From: Cysteiniphilum halobium
GTDB taxonomy: Bacteria; Pseudomonadota; Gammaproteobacteria; Francisellales; Francisellaceae
Assembly (NCBI RefSeq): GCF_003574425.1
Contig: NZ_QLIU01000064.1
Span: forward strand, 1 to 64,000
Length of the DNA stretch: 64,000 bases
Reading direction: 5' to 3'
Shown here: positions 33,713 to 42,256 of the stretch, in pieces
How positions within the stretch are numbered: the first letter of the stretch is position 1
Layout: each line of letters starts with the position of its first letter
Translations under genes and position numbers: made by a program
The notes under the pieces: model-generated
The model's input: the letters and a program-made list of their open reading frames with translations, nothing else
Told to the model about the DNA's origin: nothing
Database searches by the model: none

Positions 33713-34816
33713 GTGAAGCATAATCATAATTTAAAACAAAGTGTGCTCATTATGGCAGGCGGCACGGGTGGGCATATATTTCCGGCATTAGCAGTGGCAG
33801 ATGAGCTTAAGCGTCAAGATATGCAGGTATCTTGGCTTGGTACTGAATATGGCCTTGAGACAAAATTGGTTGGTGAGCGTTATCCACTTTTTTATTTATC
33901 GGTCCGTGGTGTGCGTAAAAAAAAGATGATGAAAAAGCTTAGCTTAGCATTTAGTCTAGGTTATGCGGTGTTGCAAGCGATGATGGTTATTCGTAAGCAA
34001 AAGGTTAAAGTGGTTGTTGGGTTTGGTGGTTATGCGGCAGGCCCTGGCGGGTTGGCAGCACGTCTTATGCGTGTGCCTTTAATTATTCATGAGCAAAACG
34101 CGCGCCCTGGTATGACGAATAAAACATTGGCTAAGTTCGCACGTAAGGTATTGTGTGCTTTCCCAACGAGTGCGTTTAAAACAAAATCACCTATTGAAGT
34201 CATTGGTAATCCTATTCGTGATGAGATTAAAGTTTTGCATGAGCAAAAACATGATTTTTATAAACATGTGTTAAATGTTTTGGTGTTAGGTGGCAGTCAA
34301 GGCGCCAAAATATTGAATGATGCCATTCCAGAGCTTGTGCGTGATTTGCCAAAGGATGCATGTGTTAATTTATGGCATCAAACAGGTGAGAAGACTTATG
34401 AGAAGACAAAAAGTGCGTATGCTACAGTATGTTCCAATTATAAGTATGCGCTTAAGATCGAACCTTTTATTAGCGATATGGCAGAAGCTTACCAATGGGC
34501 TGATATTGTCGTTTGTCGAGCAGGGGCTTTAACTGTTTCAGAACTGGCTTGTGCTGGTGTGCCTGCTTTTTTTGTACCTTTTGCGCAAGCGGTAGATGAT
34601 CACCAGTATCATAATGCACAGTTTTTAGTTCAGGCGGAGGCAGCAATTTGCATGCGTGAGCAGAATTTTAATGCGCAGAAATTAATGGCTTTTGTACGTG
34701 CGATGGATATGAATCGTGCTCAGCTTGAGAAAATGTCAAATCATGCTAAGGGTGTTGCAAAGTTAGATGCAGTAGCAAAAGTAGTGACAGAAATTAAAAA
34801 ATATCTTTCTGCTTAA
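33713..34816 (+). CDS. murG: UDP-N-acetylglucosamine transferase MurG
   Basis: Adds GlcNAc to lipid I to form lipid II at the inner membrane face. The product has 367 residues with a GTG start; AAGGG lies upstream. The N-terminal GIMAGGTGGH-like loop reads MAGGTGGHIFPALAVADELK, followed by VGFGGYAAGPGGLAARLM, IHEQNARPGMTNK, LGGSQGAKILND and the C-terminal donor site CRAGALTVSELACAGVPAFFVP. It is isolated from the mra/dcw cluster, where murG usually sits between ftsW and murC, which is unusual for the gene. Confidence 0.97.
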   Translation: MKHNHNLKQSVLIMAGGTGGHIFPALAVADELKRQDMQVSWLGTEYGLETKLVGERYPLFYLSVRGVRKKKMMKKLSLAFSLGYAVLQAMMVIRKQKVKVVVGFGGYAAGPGGLAARLMRVPLIIHEQNARPGMTNKTLAKFARKVLCAFPTSAFKTKSPIEVIGNPIRDEIKVLHEQKHDFYKHVLNVLVLGGSQGAKILNDAIPELVRDLPKDACVNLWHQTGEKTYEKTKSAYATVCSNYKYALKIEPFISDMAEAYQWADIVVCRAGALTVSELACAGVPAFFVPFAQAVDDHQYHNAQFLVQAEAAICMREQNFNAQKLMAFVRAMDMNRAQLEKMSNHAKGVAKLDAVAKVVTEIKKYLSA

Positions 34817-34856
34817 GTGAAAATAGACGTATAAAGTTTAAGTCAAGAAAATTAGT

Positions 34857-34912
34857 TTATGCGACAAGATGGCTCATTTGAATTTGAGTTATTAACGATT
34901 CTTGTCGCATTA
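34857..34912. repeat. 13-bp inverted repeat at the end of the GNAT gene, possible bidirectional terminator
   Basis: TTATGCGACAAGA (34857-34869) and TCTTGTCGCATTA (34900-34912) pair at 12 of 13 positions. It begins at the stop codon of the minus-strand GNAT gene and faces the murG end, 40 bp away. On the plus strand a TTTTTT run follows at about 34918. The terminator function is inferred. Confidence 0.5.
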
Positions 34913-35357
34913 GATGCTTTTTTGCATCAGTTAATACCTTCTTCATAATAATCCTGTTTCCCAATTTTTGATTGGACATGTAATCACTGATTTGTAATGG
35001 TAACTTAGCCTGAATTGTTTGTTCAAAACCTACGCATTCAAGGTAGTTTGCCCCAAACTGTGTAAATGCATATAGCGCAGCGCAATCAAGTGTTTTAGCA
35101 AGAGATTCAATATGATTTAGTAATTTTACGGCAATTTTTTGATTGCGGTGTGCTTTGTGTGTTGTTAATGCCTTAACAATCATTGCATTATGATAGATTT
35201 CAACATGCGCAACACCGGCAAGTTGATCGGTTTGGGTAAAAAAGCCAAAAAAAAGCTGTCCTGGACTAAAAAACCATTTAGCATTAAAAAAGTTTACATC
35301 AGCAAAAAGTTGTTGAACTTGAGATTGATGTGCTTTTGTTAATGCTTGGATGGTCAT
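34857..35357 (-). CDS. GNAT-like N-acetyltransferase
   Basis: A 166-residue protein with the likely GNAT fold: FGFFTQTDQLAGVAHVEIYHNAMIVKALTTHKAHRNQKIAVKLLNHIESLAK covers beta4 and the acetyl-CoA loop (HRNQKIAVKLL in place of the consensus RGxGIGxxLL), and ALYAFTQFGANYLECVGF gives the beta5/alpha4 region. Substrate unknown. It starts 10 bp after trpR and so may be under the same control. The coding sequence for the last 17 residues contributes to a stem-loop. The GNAT signature is weak, so this is a family-level call. Confidence 0.75.
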   Translation of the reverse strand: MTIQALTKAHQSQVQQLFADVNFFNAKWFFSPGQLFFGFFTQTDQLAGVAHVEIYHNAMIVKALTTHKAHRNQKIAVKLLNHIESLAKTLDCAALYAFTQFGANYLECVGFEQTIQAKLPLQISDYMSNQKLGNRIIMKKVLTDAKKHLMRQESLITQIQMSHLVA

Positions 35358-35367
35358 AAAGCGCTCC

Positions 35368-35658
35368 TTAAGTATTAGCTTTTTTAGTTTTGGGTTGTAA
35401 GAACTTTTGTTTTATTTCGTCAGGTAGTACCTTTAATGCGTTAGAACAACGCGTTACAGTGCTAATGCTGACCCCTAGGTTTTTGGCAATTTCACGTTGC
35501 GGTTTTTCACCTAATATCATGAGCTCAGCCAAGGCATAGCGATTGGATATCTGGTGTTTTTCTTCAAGTGTAAACAAAAAATCCAATAATTTTGTCATTT
35601 CAGTTTCATCATTTGTCTGTTGTAAAAGTTTAATTAAGCTTTTCCAGTTGGATTCCAT
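35368..35658 (-). CDS. trpR: Trp operon repressor family protein
   Basis: A 96-residue TrpR-type regulator. TLEEKHQISNRYALAELMILGEKPQREIAKNLGVSISTVTRCSNALK matches the TrpR core, with the helix-turn-helix QREIAKNLGVSISTVTRCSN and the family 'TRxSNxLK' ending. In E. coli TrpR binds tryptophan and represses trp, aroH and its own gene. An operator-like sequence containing GTACTAGT lies 20 bp upstream (35678-35697), consistent with autorepression. The gene is followed after 10 bp by a GNAT gene. No tryptophan biosynthesis genes are in the window. Confidence 0.9.
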   Translation of the reverse strand: MESNWKSLIKLLQQTNDETEMTKLLDFLFTLEEKHQISNRYALAELMILGEKPQREIAKNLGVSISTVTRCSNALKVLPDEIKQKFLQPKTKKANT

Positions 35659-35677
35659 GATTGTGTGACCAAAATTT

Positions 35678-35697
35678 TGTACTAGTGTAACGATACA
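35678..35697. promoter_or_regulatory. candidate Trp repressor operator
   Basis: TGTACTAGTGTAACGATACA: the left half contains GTACTAGT, as in the E. coli trp operator, and the outer TGTA/TACA bases are complementary, while the right half is degenerate. It lies 20 bp before the trpR start. Match judged by eye. Confidence 0.5.
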
Positions 35698-35834
35698 TGT
35701 ATGATTATGATATGTCCAGATAAAATTGGTAAAATCTACATATTAACGCTGCCTGGTAAATTAAACTGGGCAATAAATAATAAGCGCTAACAGTATTTGA
35801 ATATATTAAGCAATGCATTTAGAATAACCAGCAC

Positions 35835-35850
35835 TAAATTATGGTATAGT
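35835..35850 (+). promoter_or_regulatory. predicted extended -10 promoter of pcm-like/tolC operon
   Basis: TGGTATAGT (-10 hexamer TATAGT at 35845-35850 with an upstream TG) lies about 79 bp before the pcm-like ATG; no good -35 hexamer is seen. Prediction only. Confidence 0.4.
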
Positions 35851-35928
35851 GTGCCTTAATTGAGGTGGAAGTGACTAAGCAATCACTAGCTAAATAAATT
35901 AATACCTAAAGATAAAAAGGTTTTGTGC

Positions 35929-36597
35929 ATGAATGTAGAGCTTGCAAAAGAGAATATGATCAAACAGCAGATACGCACATTGGGCGTGCCTTATGGCGAT
36001 TTGCTGAGTGTGATTATTGATACTCCTCGTGAGATTTTTGTTCCTAGTAATTATAAAGAAGTGGCATATTCAGAGGTTGAAATTCCTCTGAATCATCATC
36101 AATATGAACTGACACCACAAACAGTGACCAAAATGTTGCAATTGCTACAACCTAAAAAGCAAGAGAGGGCGCTTGAGATTGGTTGTGGTAGTGGATATTT
36201 AACCGCGCTTTTGGCAAAGCTTACAAAGTTGGTTGATGTGGTAGATCAGTATGAAGATATGCTAAATCACGTAAAAAATGCGTTAAAAACGATTGGTATT
36301 TACAATGCTAAATATCATATAAATAAAGAAAATAATATTAATGGTTTAAATCAATTATTCCAACAGTATAATATATTTGATCTAGTGATCGTCAAAGAGA
36401 TGCAAAAATCAGAGCCTATGGATTATCTAAAATATCTGGCTACCAAAGGCAGAATGTTGTACTTTCTTGAAAAACATAGTTATGCTAAGGCCGTTTTGGT
36501 ACAAAAGGCTGAGGATGGATCTTACGAGCAAAAGTCAACTTTTGATGTTTATAAGCCGGTAGGTCAAAAGCTGCAGGATGAGATATTTCAGTTTTAG
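35929..36597 (+). CDS. Pcm-like methyltransferase upstream of tolC
   Basis: A 222-residue protein related to protein-L-isoaspartate O-methyltransferases. ATG at 35929 with AAGG eight bases upstream. It has the SAM-binding motif ALEIGCGSGYLTALLA (about 81-96) and an acidic VDVVDQYEDML. The Pcm active-site segment around the conserved Thr-Ile-Ser-Gln-Pro is replaced by YELTPQTVTKML, so repair of isoaspartate is doubtful. Position directly before tolC (30-bp gap) is known for pcm-like genes in several gammaproteobacteria. Substrate unknown. Confidence 0.8.
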   Translation: MNVELAKENMIKQQIRTLGVPYGDLLSVIIDTPREIFVPSNYKEVAYSEVEIPLNHHQYELTPQTVTKMLQLLQPKKQERALEIGCGSGYLTALLAKLTKLVDVVDQYEDMLNHVKNALKTIGIYNAKYHINKENNINGLNQLFQQYNIFDLVIVKEMQKSEPMDYLKYLATKGRMLYFLEKHSYAKAVLVQKAEDGSYEQKSTFDVYKPVGQKLQDEIFQF

Positions 36598-36627
36598 ATT
36601 GTAATGATAAAAAGGTTAGGTAAATAG

Positions 36628-38055
36628 ATGAAAAAAATCACCTTAGTAATTAGTGGATTGCTTTTCTTGGGATATGCATCGGCAGAGTCTGCAACTTCCG
36701 CAGCACAAATGCAAACAATGACTGCTTCAACGAAGTCGGTAACATCAGCTGATGTGTCGCAAAAGCAAGTGAAAAACCTATTAGGTATTTATCAGTTAGC
36801 ACAAAAGCAAAATGCGCAATATCTGGCAGCAGAAGCGACGTTTAACTCAAGCCAAGAAGCAGTTCCTGCCGCATTAGGTAAGCTTTTGCCAAATATTACA
36901 GTAAGCTATAACGCACAAGGTAATTATAGTTCTACTGCCGATGCATCAACAGGTGCTAGATCAAAGTATTTTTCGCAATCACCAAGTATAACGGCAACGC
37001 AAGCGCTTTTTAACTGGGGTGCTTGGGGTGGTTATAATTATGCAAGCTATCAGGCAAAAGCCGATGCAATTACCTTTGTAATGGCGCAAGCAAGTTTAAT
37101 TACTAATGTATCTAGTGCTTATTTTGCAGTATTACAAGCGCAGGATAATCTGGCCTATGCTGAAGCCAACCAGTCATGGAACAAAGAGCTTTTAAGTCAA
37201 ACGCAAGAGAAATATAAAGTTGGGCTATCTGCAATTACCGATGTTCAAGCAATTAAAGCACAATATGAGCAAGCAGTTGCCTCAACTATTCAGTCAAAAA
37301 ATGCATTGGCGACATACTATGCAGCACTGAGTCAAATTATTGGTCAGCCAGTTACTGCAGTTGAGAATTTAAGTGATAAATTTCCGTTTGATAAACCGGA
37401 TCCAGATAATATGGATAAATGGATGGGAATCGCATTAAAGCAGAATTATAACATTGTCCAGAATCAATTTCTTTTAGAAGCTGCTAAGGCAGGTGTTAGT
37501 GGCTTGTGGGGCAACTTTTTGCCTGCGGTAACATTAACAGCCAAAGCCTCAAGAGGGTTAAATTATCAAAACACCAATTACACCTCAGGAAGCAACACTG
37601 CGTCAGTGGGTGTTGGTGTGTCTTGGAATGTGTTAAATGGTGGTAGTGATTATGCGTCATTAAAACAGCAGCAATATACCAAAGAAGCTTCGAAGTATAC
37701 GTTGTTAGAAGCTGAGCGAGCGACTGAAAGTCAGTTGAAAACGGCTTATTTGACAGTATTGTCTGATATTGCGCAAGTTGAAGCGTATAAACAGGCCGTG
37801 ATTGCAGCAGAGGCTTCTGTGAAAGCAATGAAAGCCGGTTATGAGGTGGGAACACATACGATTGTCGATCTTTTGCAACAGCAACAACAACTTTTCCAGG
37901 CACAGCAACAGTACGCACAAGCCAAATATGATTATATTAATGATTTATTAACGCTTAAGAATACAGCAGGTGTGATCAGTTATAAAGATGTTGATGCGAT
38001 CAATAAATGGCTAACTGCAGATAAAGTTTCTACCAAAAGTAGCAGTAAAATTTAG
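36628..38055 (+). CDS. tolC: TolC-family outer membrane efflux protein
   Basis: Trimeric outer-membrane channel for efflux pumps and type I secretion. The 475-residue protein has a signal peptide (MKKITLVISGLLFLGYASA, cut about residue 19) and two OEP repeats. The first has LGIYQLAQKQNAQYLAAEATF and GKLLPNITVSYNAQGNY, the second has LLEAAKAGVSGLWGNFLPAVTLTA. The repeats also have the GLSAITDVQAIKAQYEQA and VGTHTIVDLLQQQQQLFQAQQQYAQA coiled-coil turns, with Gly-Thr/Ser turn signatures. It follows the pcm-like gene. Inner-membrane pump partners are not in the window. Confidence 0.94.
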   Translation: MKKITLVISGLLFLGYASAESATSAAQMQTMTASTKSVTSADVSQKQVKNLLGIYQLAQKQNAQYLAAEATFNSSQEAVPAALGKLLPNITVSYNAQGNYSSTADASTGARSKYFSQSPSITATQALFNWGAWGGYNYASYQAKADAITFVMAQASLITNVSSAYFAVLQAQDNLAYAEANQSWNKELLSQTQEKYKVGLSAITDVQAIKAQYEQAVASTIQSKNALATYYAALSQIIGQPVTAVENLSDKFPFDKPDPDNMDKWMGIALKQNYNIVQNQFLLEAAKAGVSGLWGNFLPAVTLTAKASRGLNYQNTNYTSGSNTASVGVGVSWNVLNGGSDYASLKQQQYTKEASKYTLLEAERATESQLKTAYLTVLSDIAQVEAYKQAVIAAEASVKAMKAGYEVGTHTIVDLLQQQQQLFQAQQQYAQAKYDYINDLLTLKNTAGVISYKDVDAINKWLTADKVSTKSSSKI

Positions 38056-38077
38056 TTTTAGTTAAGGCATCTCCTAA

Positions 38078-38611
38078 ATGTCAAATAACAAAAAAAACGG
38101 TAGATTAAGCTATATAGAAATTTTTCTTGAGCGTATTGTTTTTGCCAGTCGTTGGATTCAGGCACCGATCTACCTCATTTTGATATTGGTGCTTTTGGCA
38201 TTTGTCTATCAAATGGCTAATGAGGTGCTACATCTTTTTGAGAGTATCAATATACTTAAGCCACATGAGTTAATCGTTTTGGGGTTAACACTTTGTGATA
38301 CTGTTTTGGTTGCAAATTTGATCGTTATTGTAATTATCAGTGGTTATGAGAATTTTGTCTCGAAGATTGATGTCGAGCATAAATCTGGTGAGCCGATTTG
38401 GATTAAGCGTTTATCTCATACAGGCGTTAAGCTTAAAATTGCGGGTTCTATTGTAGCGATTTCGTCGATTTCATTGTTAAAACAATTCTTAGATATCCCA
38501 CAGTTATCGAATCGTGAATTGCTATGGTATGTTGTGTTGCATTTGACGTTTTTGATATCAGCGCTCATATTAGTATTTGTTGGGTTGCTAGAGAAAAAAA
38601 TTAAAGAATAG
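38078..38611 (+). CDS. yqhA: YqhA family (UPF0114) membrane protein
   Basis: A 177-residue inner-membrane protein of the UPF0114 family with about four hydrophobic segments (20-40, 60-85, 120-135 and 150-170). The family start FLERIVFASRWIQAPIYLILIL, LGLTLCDTVLVANLIVIVIISGYENFVSKID, and the C-terminal HLTFLISALILVFVGLLEKK are recognisable. Function unknown; some homologues are suspected ion or small-solute channels. It lies 22 bp after tolC, maybe by chance. Confidence 0.88.
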   Translation: MSNNKKNGRLSYIEIFLERIVFASRWIQAPIYLILILVLLAFVYQMANEVLHLFESINILKPHELIVLGLTLCDTVLVANLIVIVIISGYENFVSKIDVEHKSGEPIWIKRLSHTGVKLKIAGSIVAISSISLLKQFLDIPQLSNRELLWYVVLHLTFLISALILVFVGLLEKKIKE

Positions 38612-38684
38612 AAAAAGGGGTATTATATTATGTATACCTATAAGCGTGGCATTACGGCGCTTAAATAATTTTACTGGATAAATG

Positions 38685-39107
38685 ATGACAATAGAAAAAC
38701 GCCAACAGGCAATAGTTGAAGACTTTGATTTTTTTGATGATTGGAGTGACAAGTATGCATATCTTATCGGTCTAGGAAAAAGTCTTGAGCCATTTCCAGA
38801 GGATAAAAAAGATGAAGCACATATGGTCAAAGGCTGTCAGTCACAAGTATGGTTTGATGTGGTGTTGAATGATGGAAAACTTAAGTTTTATGCTATTAGT
38901 GATGCGGCAATCGTTTCAGGCTTAATTGGATTGTTACTAAAAGTCTATAGTGGGGTAACACCACAAGAAATTTTAGCGTCAAACACTGACTTTATGAGCG
39001 AGATTGGATTGGCACAACATCTAAGTCCCACACGCAACAATGGATTGCATGCTATGATTAACTACATTTATGGTACGGCACAGAAATATGTCGATGTTAG
39101 CGCCTGA
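38685..39107 (+). CDS. sufE: SufE family cysteine desulfuration protein
   Basis: Accepts sulfur from a SufS-type cysteine desulfurase for Fe-S cluster assembly. Product about 140 residues. Two ATGs lie in tandem (38682 and 38685); the second is taken. Family features are FDFFDDWSDKYAYLIGLGK, the active cysteine in MVKGCQSQVWF (about residue 50), and SDAAIVSGLIGLLLKVYSG. It overlaps the hemD start by about 20 bp. The rest of the suf operon is elsewhere. The related CsdE is a less likely name. Confidence 0.92.
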   Translation: MTIEKRQQAIVEDFDFFDDWSDKYAYLIGLGKSLEPFPEDKKDEAHMVKGCQSQVWFDVVLNDGKLKFYAISDAAIVSGLIGLLLKVYSGVTPQEILASNTDFMSEIGLAQHLSPTRNNGLHAMINYIYGTAQKYVDVSA

Positions 39108-39828
39108 AGTTATTGTTTTTAGGCCTGAGCCTAAAGCCGCATTATTGGTTAGTGCACTGCAGTCTCATGGTATTTCAGCATTAGCAATTGAACCATTTAC
39201 GATTGCATTTACTTCGTTTGAGATACAGAATGCTGCGTATACAGATATTATTTTCACAAGCACCTATGCGGTGGAATCATTTTTTAGTGTCTACCCTGAT
39301 CATGTAATAATAACTCATGCGAATATTTGGGCAGTGGGTAGCTCTACGGCTAAGGCTTTAGATATGCATGGTATTCAGGCACGTTATCCTGAAAAGGCTG
39401 ATTCAGAGCATTTATTAGAAATGTTTTCAGATATAAATCAATCTATAAGTAATCGCCATTTTTTGTTGGTTAAAGGTGTTGGTGGACGTGAGTTATTAGC
39501 CAATGTGTTACAACAACAAGCAGCAAGCCTTTCGGTTATTAATTGCTATGAACGTAAGCCTTTTAATAAAAAGGACTTACTTTGGAAATTACAGCAGCTT
39601 GATTGGGGTATGATGCATCCTAAGATTTTACTCTATACAAGCTTTGATGCGCTCAAAGCAACGATGCCCATTTTTGATGTTTTTAGTGATTGGCAACAAA
39701 ATTGTACGGTTACCGTGACAAATAGGCGAATGTTAGACTGGGCTAAACGCCAAGGTTTTGCTAAATTATGTCTGTTAGAGAATTTAAATCATGATCAGCT
39801 TGTAACACAGATCACTAAGCTACGATAA
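39088..39828 (+). CDS. hemD: uroporphyrinogen-III synthase
   Basis: Closes the tetrapyrrole ring in haem synthesis. The 246-residue product starts at the ATG at 39088 or 39094 (the frame is open to 39070), overlapping sufE. Weakly conserved like the whole family, but VIVFRPEPKAALLVSALQSHGI, ADIIFTSTYAVESFF-like TDIIFTSTYAVESF, WAVGSSTAKAL, LLVKGVGGRELL and the C-terminal VTVTNRRMLDWAKRQG fit HemD. hemX and hemY follow, which confirms the assignment. hemC, normally upstream, is absent from the window. Confidence 0.9.
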   Translation: MSMLAPEVIVFRPEPKAALLVSALQSHGISALAIEPFTIAFTSFEIQNAAYTDIIFTSTYAVESFFSVYPDHVIITHANIWAVGSSTAKALDMHGIQARYPEKADSEHLLEMFSDINQSISNRHFLLVKGVGGRELLANVLQQQAASLSVINCYERKPFNKKDLLWKLQQLDWGMMHPKILLYTSFDALKATMPIFDVFSDWQQNCTVTVTNRRMLDWAKRQGFAKLCLLENLNHDQLVTQITKLR

Positions 39829-39842
39829 GAGGATGTGACAGC

Positions 39843-41087
39843 ATGTCAGAAAAAAGAAGCCAAGAGGATAGCGACACTGGTTTAGCTAAGTCGATAGCTG
39901 ATGTGAGCATGAAGGAAGAAAGTTTGGCGCTTAAAAAGCATAAAGAAACGCTAAAAAACCCCGATAAGGCAAATAGGATCAGTTGCTGGCGAGGCTATAT
40001 TGCCATTGTTATTGTGGTATTTATTTTTGCAATTTTAGGTTTGGCAGCAAGCATATTTGCGCTATATAAACAGCAAAGCTATAACAAAACGTTGCAAAAG
40101 CTTGAGTCAGTGGCAGCAAAACCGATTGAGACAGACAATACATCGACAAAAATGTTACAAAGTAAGCTGGATGCTCAAGCTGCAAAACTTGATGATCAAG
40201 CCAAGATGATTACTGACCTTAAAGCAAAGCAAGCAAGTCAGCAAAATGAAGTAAGTGAAGCACTGAAAGCCAATCAGCTTAATCAAGTGCAGCTGTTACA
40301 AAATATGGCACAATTAAAGCAAAGTTATTTGCTTCCTAGCTCAGAGCTAAGCCAGCAGATTCAACAAATGCATAAACAAGCCGTTGTTATTAATCTGCAA
40401 TTTGCCAAACAAGCTTGGCAGGTTTTAGGCAGTAAAGCACAGAGTTTGTTCTTCTTAAATCAAGCAAAAGCGTTATTGATGAATGTGGATGGTGCAGCTA
40501 AATGGATGCCAGCCTTAGAAGAATTGATCACCCAGACTGCTAATGAGCCGAGCATTAATGAAAGCCTAGTTAAAATCAATAAATTGCAGCAATTATTATT
40601 AAGCTTACATATTCAACCACCATTAACATTAGCTAAAAATAATCAGTCAAATAAGAACGATGTGCGTGAAATTAATCAGAAAAACAATTGGCAAGACGCT
40701 TTATTGCATGCATGGCAGCAGGTGAAATCACTTATTCAGGTTGAGAAAGTCAAACCACAAGATCAGTTATTATTAAGTCAACATGCACAAATGAAAGTTT
40801 TAGCAGAACTTTATCAGTTGCTCTGGCAATTAAAGCTTGCAGTAATTAATAACAATGCACAGATGCTAACTGAAGTGAAAACGCAGTTTAAGCAAACGAT
40901 TGATCAGTACTTTAAAGTTGATGATTCTAGCAGGAAAATTATGGATGTTGTTGCAGCAATTAATGTCGTTAATATCAATGCTATTACTACCAATATTGAT
41001 GCATTAACTAATGCAATATTAAAAGGGAACAACAATTTATCTGATGATCTCACAGCAACACAACAAACCAAAGGTAATCAGGCATGA
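39843..41087 (+). CDS. hemX: HemX family protein
   Basis: A 414-residue inner-membrane protein with a cytoplasmic N-terminus of about 45 residues, one membrane segment (GYIAIVIVVFIFAILGLAAS, about 49-68) and a large periplasmic part. That part has a coiled coil (residues 90-165, repeating K, Q, L and A) and the HemX domain (KQAWQVLGSKAQSLFFLNQAKALL and the NNWQDALLHAWQQVKSLI stretch). Its role beside haem synthesis is not defined. It overlaps hemY by 4 bp and follows hemD by 14 bp, so the three are an operon. Confidence 0.9.
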   Translation: MSEKRSQEDSDTGLAKSIADVSMKEESLALKKHKETLKNPDKANRISCWRGYIAIVIVVFIFAILGLAASIFALYKQQSYNKTLQKLESVAAKPIETDNTSTKMLQSKLDAQAAKLDDQAKMITDLKAKQASQQNEVSEALKANQLNQVQLLQNMAQLKQSYLLPSSELSQQIQQMHKQAVVINLQFAKQAWQVLGSKAQSLFFLNQAKALLMNVDGAAKWMPALEELITQTANEPSINESLVKINKLQQLLLSLHIQPPLTLAKNNQSNKNDVREINQKNNWQDALLHAWQQVKSLIQVEKVKPQDQLLLSQHAQMKVLAELYQLLWQLKLAVINNNAQMLTEVKTQFKQTIDQYFKVDDSSRKIMDVVAAINVVNINAITTNIDALTNAILKGNNNLSDDLTATQQTKGNQA

Positions 41088-42256
41088 AAAAAATCATCTG
41101 GTTGGTATTGGTTTGTGCATTAGCTGTATTGATTAGCTTATGGGTGATTGCTAATCCCGGTGTTGTGGCGTTTTTTATTAGAGATACTTTAATCAAATTA
41201 CCATTATGGCTTTTTGTCATATTGGTAGTTGCACTTTTTTGTGTGCTTGGATTGCTATACCATCTATTAAGATTCGTGTTACTAAGCCCCAGACAGTGGT
41301 GGCAAGGTTTGCGTGTACGTAGGCATGATAGGTTGACTTATAAGTTGGTTGAAATGCAGAAAGCGTATTTACTGAGAGATCATCATTTGTTAGAGAAAAA
41401 ATATACGCTAGCCAAGCTTAATATGCCTGTGATCGGTGATGGTTTGGTGATGCTGTATTGGCAAGGTTTGTTGGCACAAGGCAAGTATCAGGAGTTACAA
41501 AGCATTTTGCAAACTTCAAGCAAAGCCAATAAAAAAACATTTGTCTGGCGCTATTATCAGGCGATGGTTTTTTATAAAGTTGAAGCATTTGAGGAAGCAA
41601 TGCCTTTATTGTCTGTATTAATCAAGGACTTTCCTAATAGTATTGAAATTGTTGAGGCGTTGATTAATTGCCAATTGGCTGAAAAAAGGATTATTGATGC
41701 GAAGGATAATCTATTAAAGCATCAGCGCATTTTATCATCATCAACGATTGATAATGTTTTTAAGCAACTATTTACTCATGCTATTTCCTTACGTGATTTA
41801 AATGAAATTTGGCAGAGTGTTCCACGTATACATAATTTGTCTCTCAGTGCAGAATATGCGTATTTCAATCGTTTATATAGTTTGTTGCAGCAGGATGAAT
41901 TTAAAGAGCGTATGCAAAAGAGATTACTTGTATCACTTGATAAAGAGTTGATTAGTTTATATCTTGATCTTGCAAAAGATAATGCCGCGTATGAATTTGT
42001 GCGATCGTGTTGGCTCAAACAAAATAAACAGGATGACCAAAGTTTGAATATATTAATAATAAGTTTGGCATTGATTTATCAAGATGATGCGTTTGTAGCA
42101 GAAAATTTACATAAAGTACATCAAAGCGCGTTAACAATATCTGAGCAACTGAAATATTTATTGGCAAAAGAGCGATTGGCATATAAGCAATCAATGCCAA
42201 ACCAAGCACAAAAATACCGTGTGCTGCGTGAGCAATTATTACTGGAGAGTTTATGA
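41084..42256 (+). CDS. hemY: HemY family TPR protein
   Basis: A 390-residue inner-membrane protein with two N-terminal membrane segments (about 4-25 and 41-65) followed by a cytoplasmic or periplasmic TPR-like helical domain. Family features are VVAFFIRDTLIKLPLWLFVILVVALF and RKHDRLTY-like RRHDRLTYKLVEMQKAYLL. This HemY is the proteobacterial protein linked to hemX and is not protoporphyrinogen oxidase. It overlaps hemX by 4 bp and gloB by 4 bp (ATGA both), so translation is coupled. Function unclear. Confidence 0.9.
   Translation: MKKIIWLVLVCALAVLISLWVIANPGVVAFFIRDTLIKLPLWLFVILVVALFCVLGLLYHLLRFVLLSPRQWWQGLRVRRHDRLTYKLVEMQKAYLLRDHHLLEKKYTLAKLNMPVIGDGLVMLYWQGLLAQGKYQELQSILQTSSKANKKTFVWRYYQAMVFYKVEAFEEAMPLLSVLIKDFPNSIEIVEALINCQLAEKRIIDAKDNLLKHQRILSSSTIDNVFKQLFTHAISLRDLNEIWQSVPRIHNLSLSAEYAYFNRLYSLLQQDEFKERMQKRLLVSLDKELISLYLDLAKDNAAYEFVRSCWLKQNKQDDQSLNILIISLALIYQDDAFVAENLHKVHQSALTISEQLKYLLAKERLAYKQSMPNQAQKYRVLREQLLLESL

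Noticed and set aside
41084-42256. HemY considered as protoporphyrinogen oxidase
   Set aside because: It has N-terminal membrane segments and helical repeats, no FAD-binding motif, and follows hemX, so it is the proteobacterial HemY family.
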